Source: Ecdyonurus torrentis (lineage: Eukaryota; Arthropoda; Insecta; Ephemeroptera; Heptageniidae). Taken from it: 64,000 nt of DNA. The stretch is taken from positions 23,638,957 to 23,702,956 of the forward strand of contig OX439135.1 of assembly GCA_949318235.1 (NCBI GenBank). The letters run 5' to 3'. Below are positions 13,988-26,122 of this stretch, piece after piece (the first letter of the stretch is position 1; each line of letters opens with the position of its first letter). Below the pieces are notes generated by a model. That model ran no database searches. It was not told the origin of the DNA and worked only from the letters and a program-made list of their open reading frames with translations. A program made the translations under genes and the position numbers.

Positions 13988-14295
13988 TATAGGGTGGTTT
14001 CATTCATGTTCAAGTCAACGCCATTAGTGAGTACTAAATAACATGGGCCAGTTTGGGAAAATGACTCATTTTGCCAGTTTAAAAATACTTAGCAATATTT
14101 TTGGGAGCATTGATGCTATTTACAGGTTGAATTAGTATCTCAAATATGCAAGAAAAATAATAATAAAAAAAAAAAAAAAAAAAATCCAAAGAAAATAGCA
14201 AAAAATTACTTTGTCCTATGCTGAGCAATGCTATTCATTATTGCTAAAGGCATCGAAAAGCACTCAGAATTACGTCATGCGTACACATCCTTATT
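13988..14295. mobile_element. TATAGGGTG MITE, copy in unit 2
   Basis: Second-unit counterpart of 5521-5828. Confidence 0.6.
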
Positions 14296-14670
14296 GTGAG
14301 AGATTTCATTTGAGACAAAACTTTTTGTAGTACGAGAGAAAAAAGTCTGGTAAAAATATTATATCCTCTCTTATCTGATGGTCACGGTTTTTGACAATTT
14401 TATTATAAGTAAATAATTATCTTTCACGTAGCATCATAAATTGATAAAGTTTCTATGCTTACTCTAAAACTGTCTTAGTGGCTGCAATGGGTCTACATAA
14501 GGTTCTATATAATTATATAATCTTGCTGACTTTTTTGTTCCATAATATGGAATATAATTAACAATAATATTATGAAGTAAGTTTTATAAGAGTAGCTGTC
14601 ATTATTTTGATATTGTTAACTTTTTTATTATTTATTTACTCATACTAATCCAACCAGAGCCTATGCTTCA

Positions 14671-14845
14671 TATAGGGTGTATGTGGATGACGTCATATTT
14701 AATGCGCTTAGAGGCCATACTGAAGTAGTAATTTACATATATTCCTCAGCATAGGGCAAAGTTCATTCCAGCCAATTTTCTTTAGAAAATCGGTTAATTT
14801 TTTGGATATTGTTATTTTTCTTTCACATACTTGAGATACTTTATC
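14671..14845. mobile_element. TATAGGGTG MITE, truncated inverted copy (unit 2)
   Basis: Second-unit counterpart of 6205-6380, with the same CRE-like TGACGTCA near its end. Confidence 0.55.
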
Positions 14846-15514
14846 GGTTTGTTCTGAATTAATTTAAACTGGACTTTTTGCAATTTTTATTTACTCCACT
14901 TCCTGTCTTTAAAATCCATAAATAATTAAATATTACTAACTAGTTTAAAATTATGCGATTTTCCATATTTAAAATATACAGAAACATATCAAAGAATTTT
15001 GCGAAATCCCAATTGTATTATAAATCCACACACTTTAATGTAGCACTAAAATTAAATATAAATAAAAAAAATATTTAATAAAAAAAAATTACTAAAATAA
15101 ATATATAAGTAACAATTATATATAAAGTTGTAAATTATAACACTAATTATATATTTTATTATTAAATTTAAATGTTTTATAAAAAGTTAATACTGTTGCA
15201 TTGATACGTAACATGTTTTTTTATATTTATTTATGAAGCATATATGTTAGAAAATTTAACCAAACTGTTTTAGACGCCTGAAAAGTTGATCTTTTCTGAC
15301 AGTATGTGACCTTTGCCCTTTAAATAAAATCAAGGCTAACCACCGGTGGTTGAAAATTTAAAATATAGATTTGACAAAGTTTGTCATTTTTTGTAATTTT
15401 TATTTTTTGGTTGGAAATAGTTTGTAATATGTCCTAAATGTGTACCAAGTTACAACTTGGAACATTTATTTGTAACTTTAGGAGGAAAGTACGGAAAAGT
15501 ATGTCCGCCACATA

Positions 15515-15790
15515 TAGGATAGTCACATATCATCACAACAACCGCGATTCAGTCGCAAGTGGACCTTGGCCTGACCGTTGAGGACCGCGATGTGTTGTTG
15601 TATTATAGCAGTCGAAGTGACACCTCACATATGGCACAAGTGTATAATAGGGTGGATGGAAAGACACACGGGTACACGTGAGAATCCTTCTCTTTACACA
15701 CATCTCTAGTCTACTTGAGACCGTGAGTTTATAGTCGTTCAGCTGCTTAACAGACGGAAATACGAGTCACCAGAGGCACGTGGTCGTTTT
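15515..15790. repeat. Block Y, 5'-truncated copy without insertion
   Basis: Second-unit counterpart of 7046-7222 plus 8098-8176, here continuous up to the poly-T run. It is the uninterrupted form of the foldback target. Confidence 0.6.
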
Positions 15791-16287
15791 TTTTTTTTTT
15801 TTTAAACGTTGTTAGTTCAGTTATTATCAAATTTAAGTTTTATAAAGGTTAATCGTTACAGATTAACAAAAAACTAACGATCATTGTATTGATAACAATA
15901 CTTTTAGTTAATATCCGCAACATTTTAAAAGTTATTTATAACTTATCGAACTTATAGCTTAAATATACCACACATTAACTAGCCTTCCATAATAGCTTTA
16001 TACATAGGGAATACATAGGGAGTAGTAAATAATCATATAACTTAATTATGCTTTATTCTAGAGCTTAATAAATTAATATATAAATAGTTTGATAAATAAA
16101 AATTAAAAGAAATATATTTTTTTTAATTATAAAATAATTAAGACACTAAATATTTATTAATAAATAAAAATCAGATTTTTTTATTAAAAAATTATAAATA
16201 TACTCTTTTATTCTTTTCTTAAATACAAGTGAATCAAGTCTATATAATTATCTTCTCAAAGACAAAATAAATAACTCCTTACGCATT

Positions 16288-16526
16288 GCCGCCATTGTTG
16301 TGGTCCCTAATGCATTGTCCAGCATAGGGGAAACTTCATTCCTCGCCTAATTTTCCACATAAAGAGAGTTTATTTGAACTGAACATTATTTTTTCAATTT
16401 CTTCGAGCTTATTAGGAGCTAGAAATTAGTCTTTGATTGAGGTTTGAAGCTTCTTTTGCTAATAAAAGAATTAAAATGACGTTTTTCCTATGCTGGCTTA
16501 TGTATTCCTGACCAACAATATGGCGG
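16288..16526. mobile_element. MITE family X, copy 5
   Basis: Copy inside the partial third tandem unit, with the same paired CAGCATAGG and CCTATGCTGG ends. Confidence 0.63.
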
Positions 16527-17659
16527 ATCTTAAATATGAGTGACACCTGTCTATAAATAATATCTCTCGTCGTAATAATGTAAAACAAAGCGAAAAATGA
16601 AGTGAGCTCAGAGGTAAAATATTACATTTTTTAGATTTTTTCGTGAAAGAATTCGTATAGAAAGAAAAACAAAAAACAAAACGCTTATGTATAACCAAGT
16701 TAATTTTCTTAATAAACATTTTTTTTTCTTCTTCTTTCTTTTTTTTCCCAAGAAGTCCATGTAAAAATATATAAAAAAATGATACATTCATTATATAAAA
16801 GTATATCTGTAACATGTTAGTATTTTTTGTTTTGAAGTTGATCAAGTCATGCACATGTTGCATAAACATGAATAGTCGTATATGAATCTGAAGTATGATT
16901 AGATATGTTAAATCCAAATTATACTTAACTGGACCTAAAAAAATAAATAAAAAAACAAATTAATAATTATAAAATAAACTATAAATTAATATTACTATAT
17001 TAATAAATATTTTCTAATAAAATAAAAATATTAATAAAAAATTATACTTACTGCTTTAATGCGCACGTAAATGATTTCTGTTATTTCTTCCTATTTACGT
17101 TTTTTCCCCTCAAAATAGCATTTTTTTAATTAAATCAATCAACTTTTTTTTATATATATTAGTATTTTAAATTAATTCATAGAAAAGAAGAGCTAAAAAA
17201 TCAAATTCTGTGGTAAAAAAATCTTTAACCAGAAACTTTATGGGAATAAGAAAACACAAATTAATTCTGAAGTATGCGCCTGAAAAGTTGATGCAACTTT
17301 TTTAATTATGGTAATTCTAAAAACAAAAGTTGCAAACCAATAATACACTGTTCTATCTTAACTTTTTTCTTCTTTAATTATAATTTATAACCAACTATCA
17401 TTTTGCTGTAAAATAGTTTTCTAAAGGTATATTTGCTTATGGGAAATAGAAATAAATAAACTGTGAACGAAAATATATTCCATCTTTCAGCAAATATTAA
17501 AAAAAAAAAAAAAAAAAAAAGACAAAGCTTAATTATTCTGAAATAAATTACTTTTATAGTAGTTTTATTTCGAATGTGCAGCATTATTTCACATATATTT
17601 CCACATATAAAACATAAACATAATTAAACATGCCGTATTATATACAATGTATTCGTGTG

Positions 17660-18150
17660 ATTAACCTTTGCCGACGTAAAACGTAGCTGGTGGAGAAGGG
17701 ACAACAATGTTGGGGAAACGGGCCTGAATTAGGAGTCCAAGACTCCGGCGGCATACCCCTGCTAGAAGTCATAGCCTTACACCAATGTAAATGCTGGATG
17801 ACGTGCTGTATCTAGTTTCCTACGAGACACTATCCTAAACCGATGGTGGATCCGAAGCAACGCTATATCACCTGTCATGAGGATAGTCACATATCGTCAC
17901 AACAACCGCGACACAGTCGCAAGTGGACTTTGGCCTGACCGTTGAGGACCGCGATGTGTTGTTGTATTATAGCAGTCGAAGTGACACCTCACATATGGCA
18001 CAAGTGTATAATAGGGTGGATGGAAAGACACACGGATACACGTGAGAATCCTTCTCTTTACACACATCTCTAGTCTACTTGAGACCGTGAGTTTATAGTC
18101 GTTCAGCTGCTTAACAGACGGAAATACGAGTCACCAGAGGCACGTGGTCG
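17660..18150. repeat. Block Y, copy 3
   Basis: Near-identical third full copy, followed by poly-T. It is better conserved than the AT-rich DNA around it. Confidence 0.6.
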
Positions 18151-19070
18151 TTTTTTTTTCTTTTTTTTTTCTGAAAGTAATAGACCAGAGAAATACATAA
18201 GCATTTAAATCACAAAACACTTGATGGGATTTACATAAATAACATTAGTTTGTCTCAAAACCCAACAGTAGCCCCGTAGCAGTGATCAGTAAATTCAATT
18301 TATGCAACCCGCACAACATTTTAATACAAATTTTTGCATGTTTCTGACGTCATAAACATGAATTTTAACGCAAATATGGCATACATTACAATTTTTTCAC
18401 GCTCTCTCGTGGGGCTACATTAACATTCTAGTAAAAATTGTCATCAGTTTTGAAGATTCCATTTCGTGTTTATTCATTAAAAAAAATACATGTTGTTTTA
18501 TGTGGTCTATGGCTTTATAACGTCATTAAATCATTCATTCATAATATTATAAAAGTTCTCGTTTTAGAAATTAACATTTAAGAAATAACTAACGATATAT
18601 TATCAGATCAGTTTGATAATGTTTGATAAATTATGATAATATTATCGTCGCAACGATAACGGGGATCACTTTTAGCTATTTTTTTTGAGAAATAAGTGCC
18701 TATTTTTTTTCTGCTGTTATTTTATTTTTCTCACATACTTAAAGATACTAATTCAACCTATTAACAATATCAATGCTCTCAAAAATATATTGCTTAGTAT
18801 TTTTAAACTGGCAAAATGAGTCATTTTGCTATGCTACCCATGTTATTGAGTGATCGAACTCGACTGGTTGTACAATAATTTAAAATTATGCAACCTGAAT
18901 TATGGATCAGTCAAATAAGTTGCCTATATTTTAGGATATTAATTTTTTTCTGAAAACAAGGATAATGTGAACGAATAAAAATAAAATTCAATCGTCGATT
19001 GAAAGAAAAAAAAAATAAAAGTAAATAAATAAAAAATATATATAATATATATATTTTTATCAATAATTTA

Positions 19071-19395
19071 TTAAGGGAGTAGGGGACCGACGTCGGCTAG
19101 TAGACTCAAACTTTTATCGTCAAAAACATCTGAAATTTTGCACAATGATACTTCAGCTTGAGACAATTTTCAAATATATAAAAATTTTGTGGGGTCACCG
19201 TGCAAATTAATTTTATATGATTTTTTTGAAATTTTAAGCCCATAAGACCCAATGTTAATTTCAATATTTTTTTTCTTTTTTTCGGGACGGTCAAACATCT
19301 TGAAATTTTTATCACGGCTAGGTGTGACCCTTACCCTTAGCTACACAATGACACCAAATTTAGTTTAGACCCAAAACACTTCTAGTTTTTGAGAT
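19071..19395. mobile_element. Element Z, copy 1
   Basis: Begins AAGGGAGTAGGGGACCGACG and contains GGGGTCACCGTGCAAATTAA. The same sequence occurs in reverse orientation at 20870-21258. A diverged relative, sharing the GGGGTCACC core, starts each tandem unit at 1 and 8484. Confidence 0.6.
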
Positions 19396-19714
19396 ATAAT
19401 GTCGTTACCCTGCTTACTTCTTACTTCAATCCCAATCCTTTATTATAATTTGAAATGAACACAAATGTCAAAAAAACTGTAAATTTGCTGTTGGACAAAT
19501 TTAATGTAAGGTTAAGCGCAAATTAATTTAATAAATAGAAAAATAAGTAAAAAAAAAAAAAAAAAACAAGAAATTACTTTAAAAAATTATTATTTTATAA
19601 AATAAATTTTATTATATGAAAATTCAATTTAATATTTTATACTGATAAAATTTATTTTCAAATTATACAAAAAAATAAAAATAAAAAAAATAAAAATAAA
19701 ATACATAATAAATT

Positions 19715-20011
19715 CGTCATTCTGAGTGCTTTTTGATTCTCAGCTTGAGCAATGAATAACATTGCTCAGCATATAGGACAAACACGTGTAGTTTTTTACT
19801 ATTTTCTTTGGAAAATTAGCTATTTTTTGGTCATTTATATTTTTCTTGCATACTTGAGGCACTAATTCAACCTGTTAACAGCATCAATGCTCTCAAAAAT
19901 ATTGCGAAATATTTTTAAACTGGCAAAATGTGCCATTTTCCTATACCGCGGCCAATGTTATTTAGTACTCACTTATGACGTCGACTTTAACATGAATGAA
20001 ACCACCCTATA
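19715..20011. mobile_element. TATAGGGTG MITE, inverted full copy
   Basis: Reads as the complement of the family and ends in ACCACCCTATA. It shares the TTGCTCAGCATA and GCCAATGTTATTTAGTACTC interior motifs. Confidence 0.6.
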
Positions 20012-20869
20012 TAATTATAAAATCTAAAACAAATGCAAAGAAGACGTATGTAATTTGTTCAATTATCACGAAGATAAAATACATACATAAAATCATACAT
20101 ACAACCTGCTTAACAGATCAGTAGAAAAAGTTGCCTATATTTTAGGATATTAAGTTGATAATAATAATAATAATAATAATAATAAAAGGTAAATAAAATA
20201 CAAAAGCATTGATTATGCATAATGGCAGAACCTATATTGATATGGTCGTTTTTATTGTATATTTATCTTTTACTAGTAAAATTCATGTTTTATAAAAATA
20301 AACGGAACGGGAATATAATGGAAAAATAAAAGTGATGTTTCCTGCCTGTTACTCGACAGTAATTATTTCGGGGAAAAAAAAATGTTTTGTCTTGTACGAC
20401 CCAGGTACGACTCTAAATAAATTACAAATTATCTGACTTATCAGAAAATTAAAAAAAATTGCACATATTTCAACATATATGTCTCTTTTATATAATGTGC
20501 TAAACTGAAAAAATTATAAAATAAAAATTTAACTCTATTTTTTGTATCGAATTGATATCTAAATCTCTTTAAATGGAAAAATCGTAAATATGATAACATT
20601 GGCGTTGCCGCGCAGGATCGACACAGGCCAAGATGTAGAGCCCATGATGTAGAGCAATAGAGCGGGTGCGGTCAAGATGCCTTTGGTACGGTGGGTGACA
20701 AAGAATACATTGAAATGTTTGCATTTATTTTATTCCCATTGTTGTGCAAGTTTTTCATTTACTTCGGATATAAATCCAAAATCCAATCAACTCCATTATA
20801 TTAAATACAATACATTTTTTTATATATATAATAAATTTTTAAAATTGACATTTCCTTCTTTTATGTTGG

Positions 20870-21258
20870 TGGGGAGTAGGGTACCGACCTTACATCTAAA
20901 AAAAACTAGAAGCCTAGCCTAGAAGTGTTTTAGGTCTAAATTTGGTGTCATATTGTGTAGCTAAGGCCGCTAAGGGTCACACCTAGCCGTGATAAAAACT
21001 TCATCATGATGTTTGACCGTCCCGAAAAAAAGAAAAAAAATTATTGAAATTAACATTGGGCCTTTATGGTCTTAAAATTTCAAAAAATCATATAAAATTA
21101 ATTTGCACGGTGACCCCCCCCCCCCCCCCCCCAAATTTGTATATATTTGAAAATGTCTCAAGCTGAAGTATCATTGTGCAAAAATTTCAGATATTTTTGA
21201 CGTGAAAAGTTTGAGTATATAAATGGCCAACGTCGGTACTTATTAACTTAATTCCCTT
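20870..21258. mobile_element. Element Z, inverted copy 2
   Basis: Reverse-complement copy of 19071-19395 with inverted ends (GGAGTAGGGTACCGAC and the complement of a GTACCGACG-containing right end). A poly-C run of about 19 bases interrupts it. Confidence 0.6.
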
Positions 21259-21914
21259 AAAAACTGTATTAAAAATGAAAAACCTGAAGCAACATTGTTA
21301 AATAAATATCTATTTCAAAGAAAGATTTTGGATATCATACTCATACATGAAAAGATAGTAAAAATAACAATTATTTCATAATAATTCACTGCGCTGCTCG
21401 AATTTAAATCTTTGTAAAAGTTTTAAAATTTACCGCCTCTCATTTCAGATGTCGCCACTTTCTGGAGAAGAAAAGAAAAACATTTTGGAGTAAAGTAAAG
21501 TTTTTTTACGGTAAGAAACTTCCAGACTATTTCTTTACTTTAAAGGTAATTAATCAATAAAAATTAGTTAAAATTGAATTATTATATATCTTTAAACTTA
21601 ATGTGTTAGTTATAACTTAAAAATGTAACATAATAATCACTAAAAACATTAATAAAGAAACAACAAATTTGACTGAAAAAGTGAGACAAAATTTTTTTTC
21701 AATCTTTTTTTTTTTTGACAGACATGAAATGCTCTGTTTATTTTAAAATTATCATTATTTAAATCTTTATATTGCTGTTTTTATAAGAATAAATTATTAA
21801 AGAAAGCTTAAACCACAATCAAGATGTACTACAAGTATAGTTTAATTATATAAATAAAAATTTTGTCTCAAGAAAAAAAAATCAGCTGGGGGTTTCTTTA
21901 TTGAATGGCGAGTC

Positions 21915-21983
21915 GTTTTGTTCAGTCAGTTTCAGATTTCAGACTTTGAGAAAGACTGCTTTTTAATTTTTTGTTATTTTTTC
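21915..21983 (+). promoter_or_regulatory. Possible CUEDC2 start region and 5' UTR exon
   Basis: TCAGTCAGTTTC at about 21924 fits an arthropod initiator (TCAGTY). A plausible donor, TTC then GTATGT, lies at 21983/21984. Coding exon 1 begins with an acceptor at 23437 placed before the ATG, so an upstream untranslated exon must exist. This place is a guess; no TATA box is clear. Confidence 0.25.
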
Positions 21984-22764
21984 GTATGTCCTTGAATTAT
22001 CTTTTTTTGGTAATGTATTAGTTTTATTGGTAATTATAATAATTAATTAAAAATGACTTGAATTTGTATATTATTTGTTTTTGTAGCATTGTAAATTGTA
22101 ATGTTGCATATATTTATGAAAAAATCATTGTTATTGCTCCGCGGTAATATGAAGTTTTGTTTTTTGAGGACTTAACAATGATGTTTATGTAATATTGTAT
22201 TTATTATTATTAATCAATATAATATGGGTTTTCCGTGTATAGCGTGTATTAGGATACATATTAATAAGAAAATTTGCTCTAACATGATCAATTTTAAAAT
22301 TTTGAAGTTCAGAAAATATATTTTGACTATTAAAAAGTAAAATATTCACATTTTTGCAAGGATTACATATTTATGTATAAAGTAAAACATGAATTTTGAG
22401 TGCAATTATGAAAAGGGTGAGAGGGATGAAGGAAAAATGCGAGAAATGATGTATTAGAGCGAGGCTTTTTATAAAATCAATAACATGAGGAAATGTATGG
22501 AAATATTTATTTTTATAAATTTTATTATTTGGCTTGAATACAATATATTTCAAAGTCAAGAACTTTTACTGTACAAAAAAAATAACTCGATTATTTTTGT
22601 ATAAAAAAACCTTTAATACCATTTTAAAGTATGAATAGTATCCTTCTTTTAAAATTTACTGATTTGATTGTGTAGTATTACAAAAATCGCAAAAAGAACA
22701 TGTGTTTCTCCCCATAAGCGCGATTTTAAATTAGGGGTCCCACGTCTCTGTTTTCTAGCTCACT

Positions 22765-22900
22765 TATAGGGTGGTTTCATTCATGTTAAAGTCGACGTCA
22801 TAAGTGAGTACTAAATAACATTGGCCGGTATAGGAAAATGGCACATTTTGCCAGTTTAAAAATACTTTGCAAATTATTTTTGAGAGCATTTGATGTTCTG
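22765..22900. mobile_element. TATAGGGTG MITE, truncated copy
   Basis: The left 135 bp of the family, starting TATAGGGTGGTTTCATTCAT and breaking off after GAGAGCATTTGATG. It lies upstream of the first coding exon of the CUEDC2 homologue. Confidence 0.55.
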
Positions 22901-23437
22901 TGATTGGTTTTTAGTTTTATCCCACATTTTCAATTACACCCTGATTACAAATCAAAGTAAAAATCACAAAAATGCAACATAGAACATTTTCTCTGACCAT
23001 CAATCTGAACCCCCCCCCCCCCCCAATCATGAGATAGGACCATCCCATACACCATCTCGCATCAATTGTTACGTTAGAAATAATTTGACTGATAATTTCT
23101 GTGCAACCCACAACATATCGCTGCGATTGTGCGTTGCATCGTTTGGTTGTTGAAACAATGAAGGAAACAAGTTGTTTGGTTGTCATAACAATGAAGGAAA
23201 CAAGTCGTTTGGTTTTCAGCATTTAAAGGGCACAAGTCAATTTTCGCATAGAAACAACATTATAAATTTTTAATGTAGCTATTATTTTCTTATTTTTTGA
23301 CATTTTTCTAGCAAATACGGCGGATATGTAAAAAAAAAAAAAAAAAAAAAAAAAGTTAATTTTACATACAAAATGTTAAACATTGAACTTTTTATTGAAA
23401 TTTTACTAACCTCAGTGATGTTATGTTTTTGTTACAG

Positions 23438-23534
23438 GAACATCCAAAATGAGCAGCATAGCAGACCAGGAAGATCTTGTTAAAGAAGCTTTGTTTAAAT
23501 TTCTACGTAAATACATTCCAAGTGCACAGCTCAG
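23438..23534 (+). CDS. CUEDC2: CUEDC2 exon 1 (first coding)
   Basis: The acceptor TTTTTGTTACAG precedes GAACATCCAAA and the ATG at 23449. It encodes the first 28 residues (starting [11 protein letters not shown]) and ends at CAG/GTAACT in phase 2. The acceptor upstream of the ATG means transcription starts further left. Confidence 0.9.
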
Positions 23535-26091
23535 GTAACTGTCAAATTTTAATGTATTTTCTCAATTAGTTTTTGCTTGAAGAAATGATTGAAGAAAGTT
23601 AAAGGCCCACAGACGCCCTGGCTTTTTAAAATCTTTAAACAATTTCACAAGTTGTTAAAATCTGATGCGACTATTCCTTCTAATTTAAATATTAAATTAA
23701 AGTTTGATCGTTTTTTGGCCAAACAACGATCAACTGACTTTTATACTTCGATTCGTGTAAGTTTTTAGCTTTAATCAGCACTCAGCCACATTTTATGGTC
23801 AAAATGACAAACAAGCCTTGTATGAAGCAGCAATAACTGCTAATGTGATTTTGGCCACCAAAAGTGACCAAATAGGGTGAGACGGTTCTGAAGATACGTG
23901 AAGCGGAGTATATAAGGGGACGTGTCAAACTTTGATTTAGTTTTTTTTAATTAAAAGGAAGAGGTGCCCGGCTCCATACGACATTTACAATTATTTTCAT
24001 AAAAAGTAGTACTAAATAGTGGATTAAGCACAACTTCAAAAGATTTAGTGTCCGTGGCCCTTTAACAGTTTCTTCTGCAAAGTATAGTGAGGCTCTTTAA
24101 CAATGATTAGCTGTTCTAAAAAAAAAAAAAAAAAAAAAAAAACAAACATTCATTGTGCATAATTAATTAGGAAAGGTTAAACCATTTAGGTTGGAATATG
24201 TAATCAAAATTAAAGGATATAAGAACCCAACAAGCAGTGCCTTACCACGATGAGGTTCGTAGCTTGGTGAAAGTGTTGATGGCACAGCTAACACAAATAT
24301 TTACATGTTAACTAAGATGTTTTGAGAGCAACAGCCTCTTTTTCAGTTGCTATACTATACTCTAAACTTCTCAAGAAGAAGGCTGTTGCCCTTGCTAAGT
24401 TAACCACCTCATCGTGGTATAATGTGATGAATTACTAGGAAAGGTTAAAACCATTTTGGTTTGAATTGATAATCAAAGAAAAGGATAGGAGAAACCAACA
24501 AACGCCTTACCACGATGAGGTTCGCAGCTCTGTGAAAATCTTGATGCCACAGCTTACACACATATTTACAAGTTAACTAAGACGTTTCGAGGGCAACAGC
24601 CCTCTTCTTCAGTTACTTAGAGTGTAGTGAAGGCAAATTGGTTGGAATAGGCTGTCTAGGTGGGAGAGGGGAATGGAGGAGGGGTGGTTTCTGCAGGAGT
24701 GTGGGTGAAGGTGAGGGTAAAGTGAGGGAGGGGGAGTTTGATAATTGCTATTTTGTATTATCTAATATTTAGACCTAGCGGGTGATCTATACAAATACAT
24801 AGACCAGTGTATTTACCTCTAATTTATCTGATTTTCCAGTCAAATTGATGAGATCGTGCTGAGTTACGTGGTGAGCATTCTAGAAGAACTAGGCTCAGAT
24901 GAAGATGCCCTAGATGAAGAATCTTTTGATCTAGATGGATTCTGTGAGATGATGGCTGCGTATCTACCTGAGTTTTCTATCATTCAGCCAGGTGCAGTCT
25001 GTGCTTGGATGTTTGAGCTTGCTTCTAGTCTTGCACAAATCAGGAAATCAGGTAACATTTAATTATGTACTATTGTTTTTAGGAAAATAAACCATTGTGA
25101 TGTTTAGGTATGATAAAATAAAAAGAAAATGCTAGGAGAAAGCATACACTGGTCTTACCATAGTGAAGAGAGTCCCATAGTTTGGTGACAAATCTTGTTA
25201 GCACACTTACCGGTATAAAAAATTAATGCATTGGAAATATTTCAGCAATAAATATAATTATCTTTTAAATTTGTCATACTGTTATTATTATTATTATGAT
25301 ATACATATATCAATGTTTTCCCGTCAAAGTTAACTAACTACACTTTACAAATTTCACTCCAAATGAAAAATTTACGTTTGTCGCTTCTACGCATTTTAAC
25401 AGAGGAACTAGATAGGTGAACTTGGAATTTGTAAAGTGTTGAGCAGTCATTTTTCACAAAATTTGTAAAGTGTAGTTTTTTTTACTCAACAGTTAAGCAT
25501 TGATATAGTAAACTCTCAATTTTGTGAATACGAAAGGGTCCCAGAAAAAAGAACATTTGACAAAATGGATAGGTTTAACATTGGCATGCATATATTGAAA
25601 TCTACTGCGGATCTAACTGAGCATTTCACATATTTGAGAGATTACTGTATTTAAAAATAATAAGGAAAACCAAACAGGTATTTTACAACAATCAAATCTG
25701 TAGCTTTTGTTTTGATAGATTGTTATTTAACTTTGTAAAAAGTAGCACCGTACCTGTTTTTATTATTATTATTTTTTTTTTTAAACATATATTTGCATAT
25801 AATATTATTACAAAAGTGGTCACATTTGTCAAATGCTTCCAGACAGCATTTGCTCCTGTAGAAGCATTAGTATCAATAATAACATAAAAAGAGGGAAGGA
25901 CATAAAAAAAATAACAATAATAATAATGAGAATGAAACTGAAAATAGCATAAGTGTGAAACATAAATGATATTCATAAAGTCAGCATATTCTAATAATAT
26001 GGGCGATAGGTTGAAATAGCTCAAAATGGCATAAATAATTGATTAATTGATTTTCAAATGACTTAGCTTCTCGGGACTATAAATCGTACTA

Positions 26092-26122
<31 letters not shown>

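Larger units (their letters stand above)
8484..15960. repeat. Tandem higher-order repeat, copy 2
   Basis: This is a direct copy of the unit starting at 1, with the same order of parts and differences mainly at homopolymer lengths and scattered single bases. It lacks the foldback found at 7222-8097 in copy 1. Beyond about 15.8 kb the match with copy 1 breaks down and a partial third copy begins. No gene was found. Confidence 0.88.
15960..18515. repeat. Partial third copy of the tandem unit
   Basis: It matches parts of copies 1 and 2: MITE X (16288-16526), the flanking AT-rich DNA, block Y (17660-18150), and the segment after Y that ends near 18515. Near 16075-16085 it carries the uninterrupted (empty) form of the site that holds the 1.56-kb TIR element in copies 1 and 2. 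It is more diverged than copies 1 and 2 are from each other. No gene was found. Confidence 0.8.
18516..21900. other. Gene-free stretch with dispersed MITE copies
   Basis: It holds a TATAGGGTG-family piece (about 18680-18850), element Z (19071-19395), an inverted MITE (19715-20011), a (TAA)n microsatellite (about 20157-20184) and a second, inverted element Z (20870-21258). Open frames here are short and fall on repeats. A somewhat GC-richer patch at 20600-20690 gave no recognisable product. Confidence 0.6.

Noticed and set aside
24190..24645. Possible CRISPR-like repeats
   Set aside because: The repeated units are inverted arms of foldback elements in an intron of a eukaryotic gene, without regular spacers.
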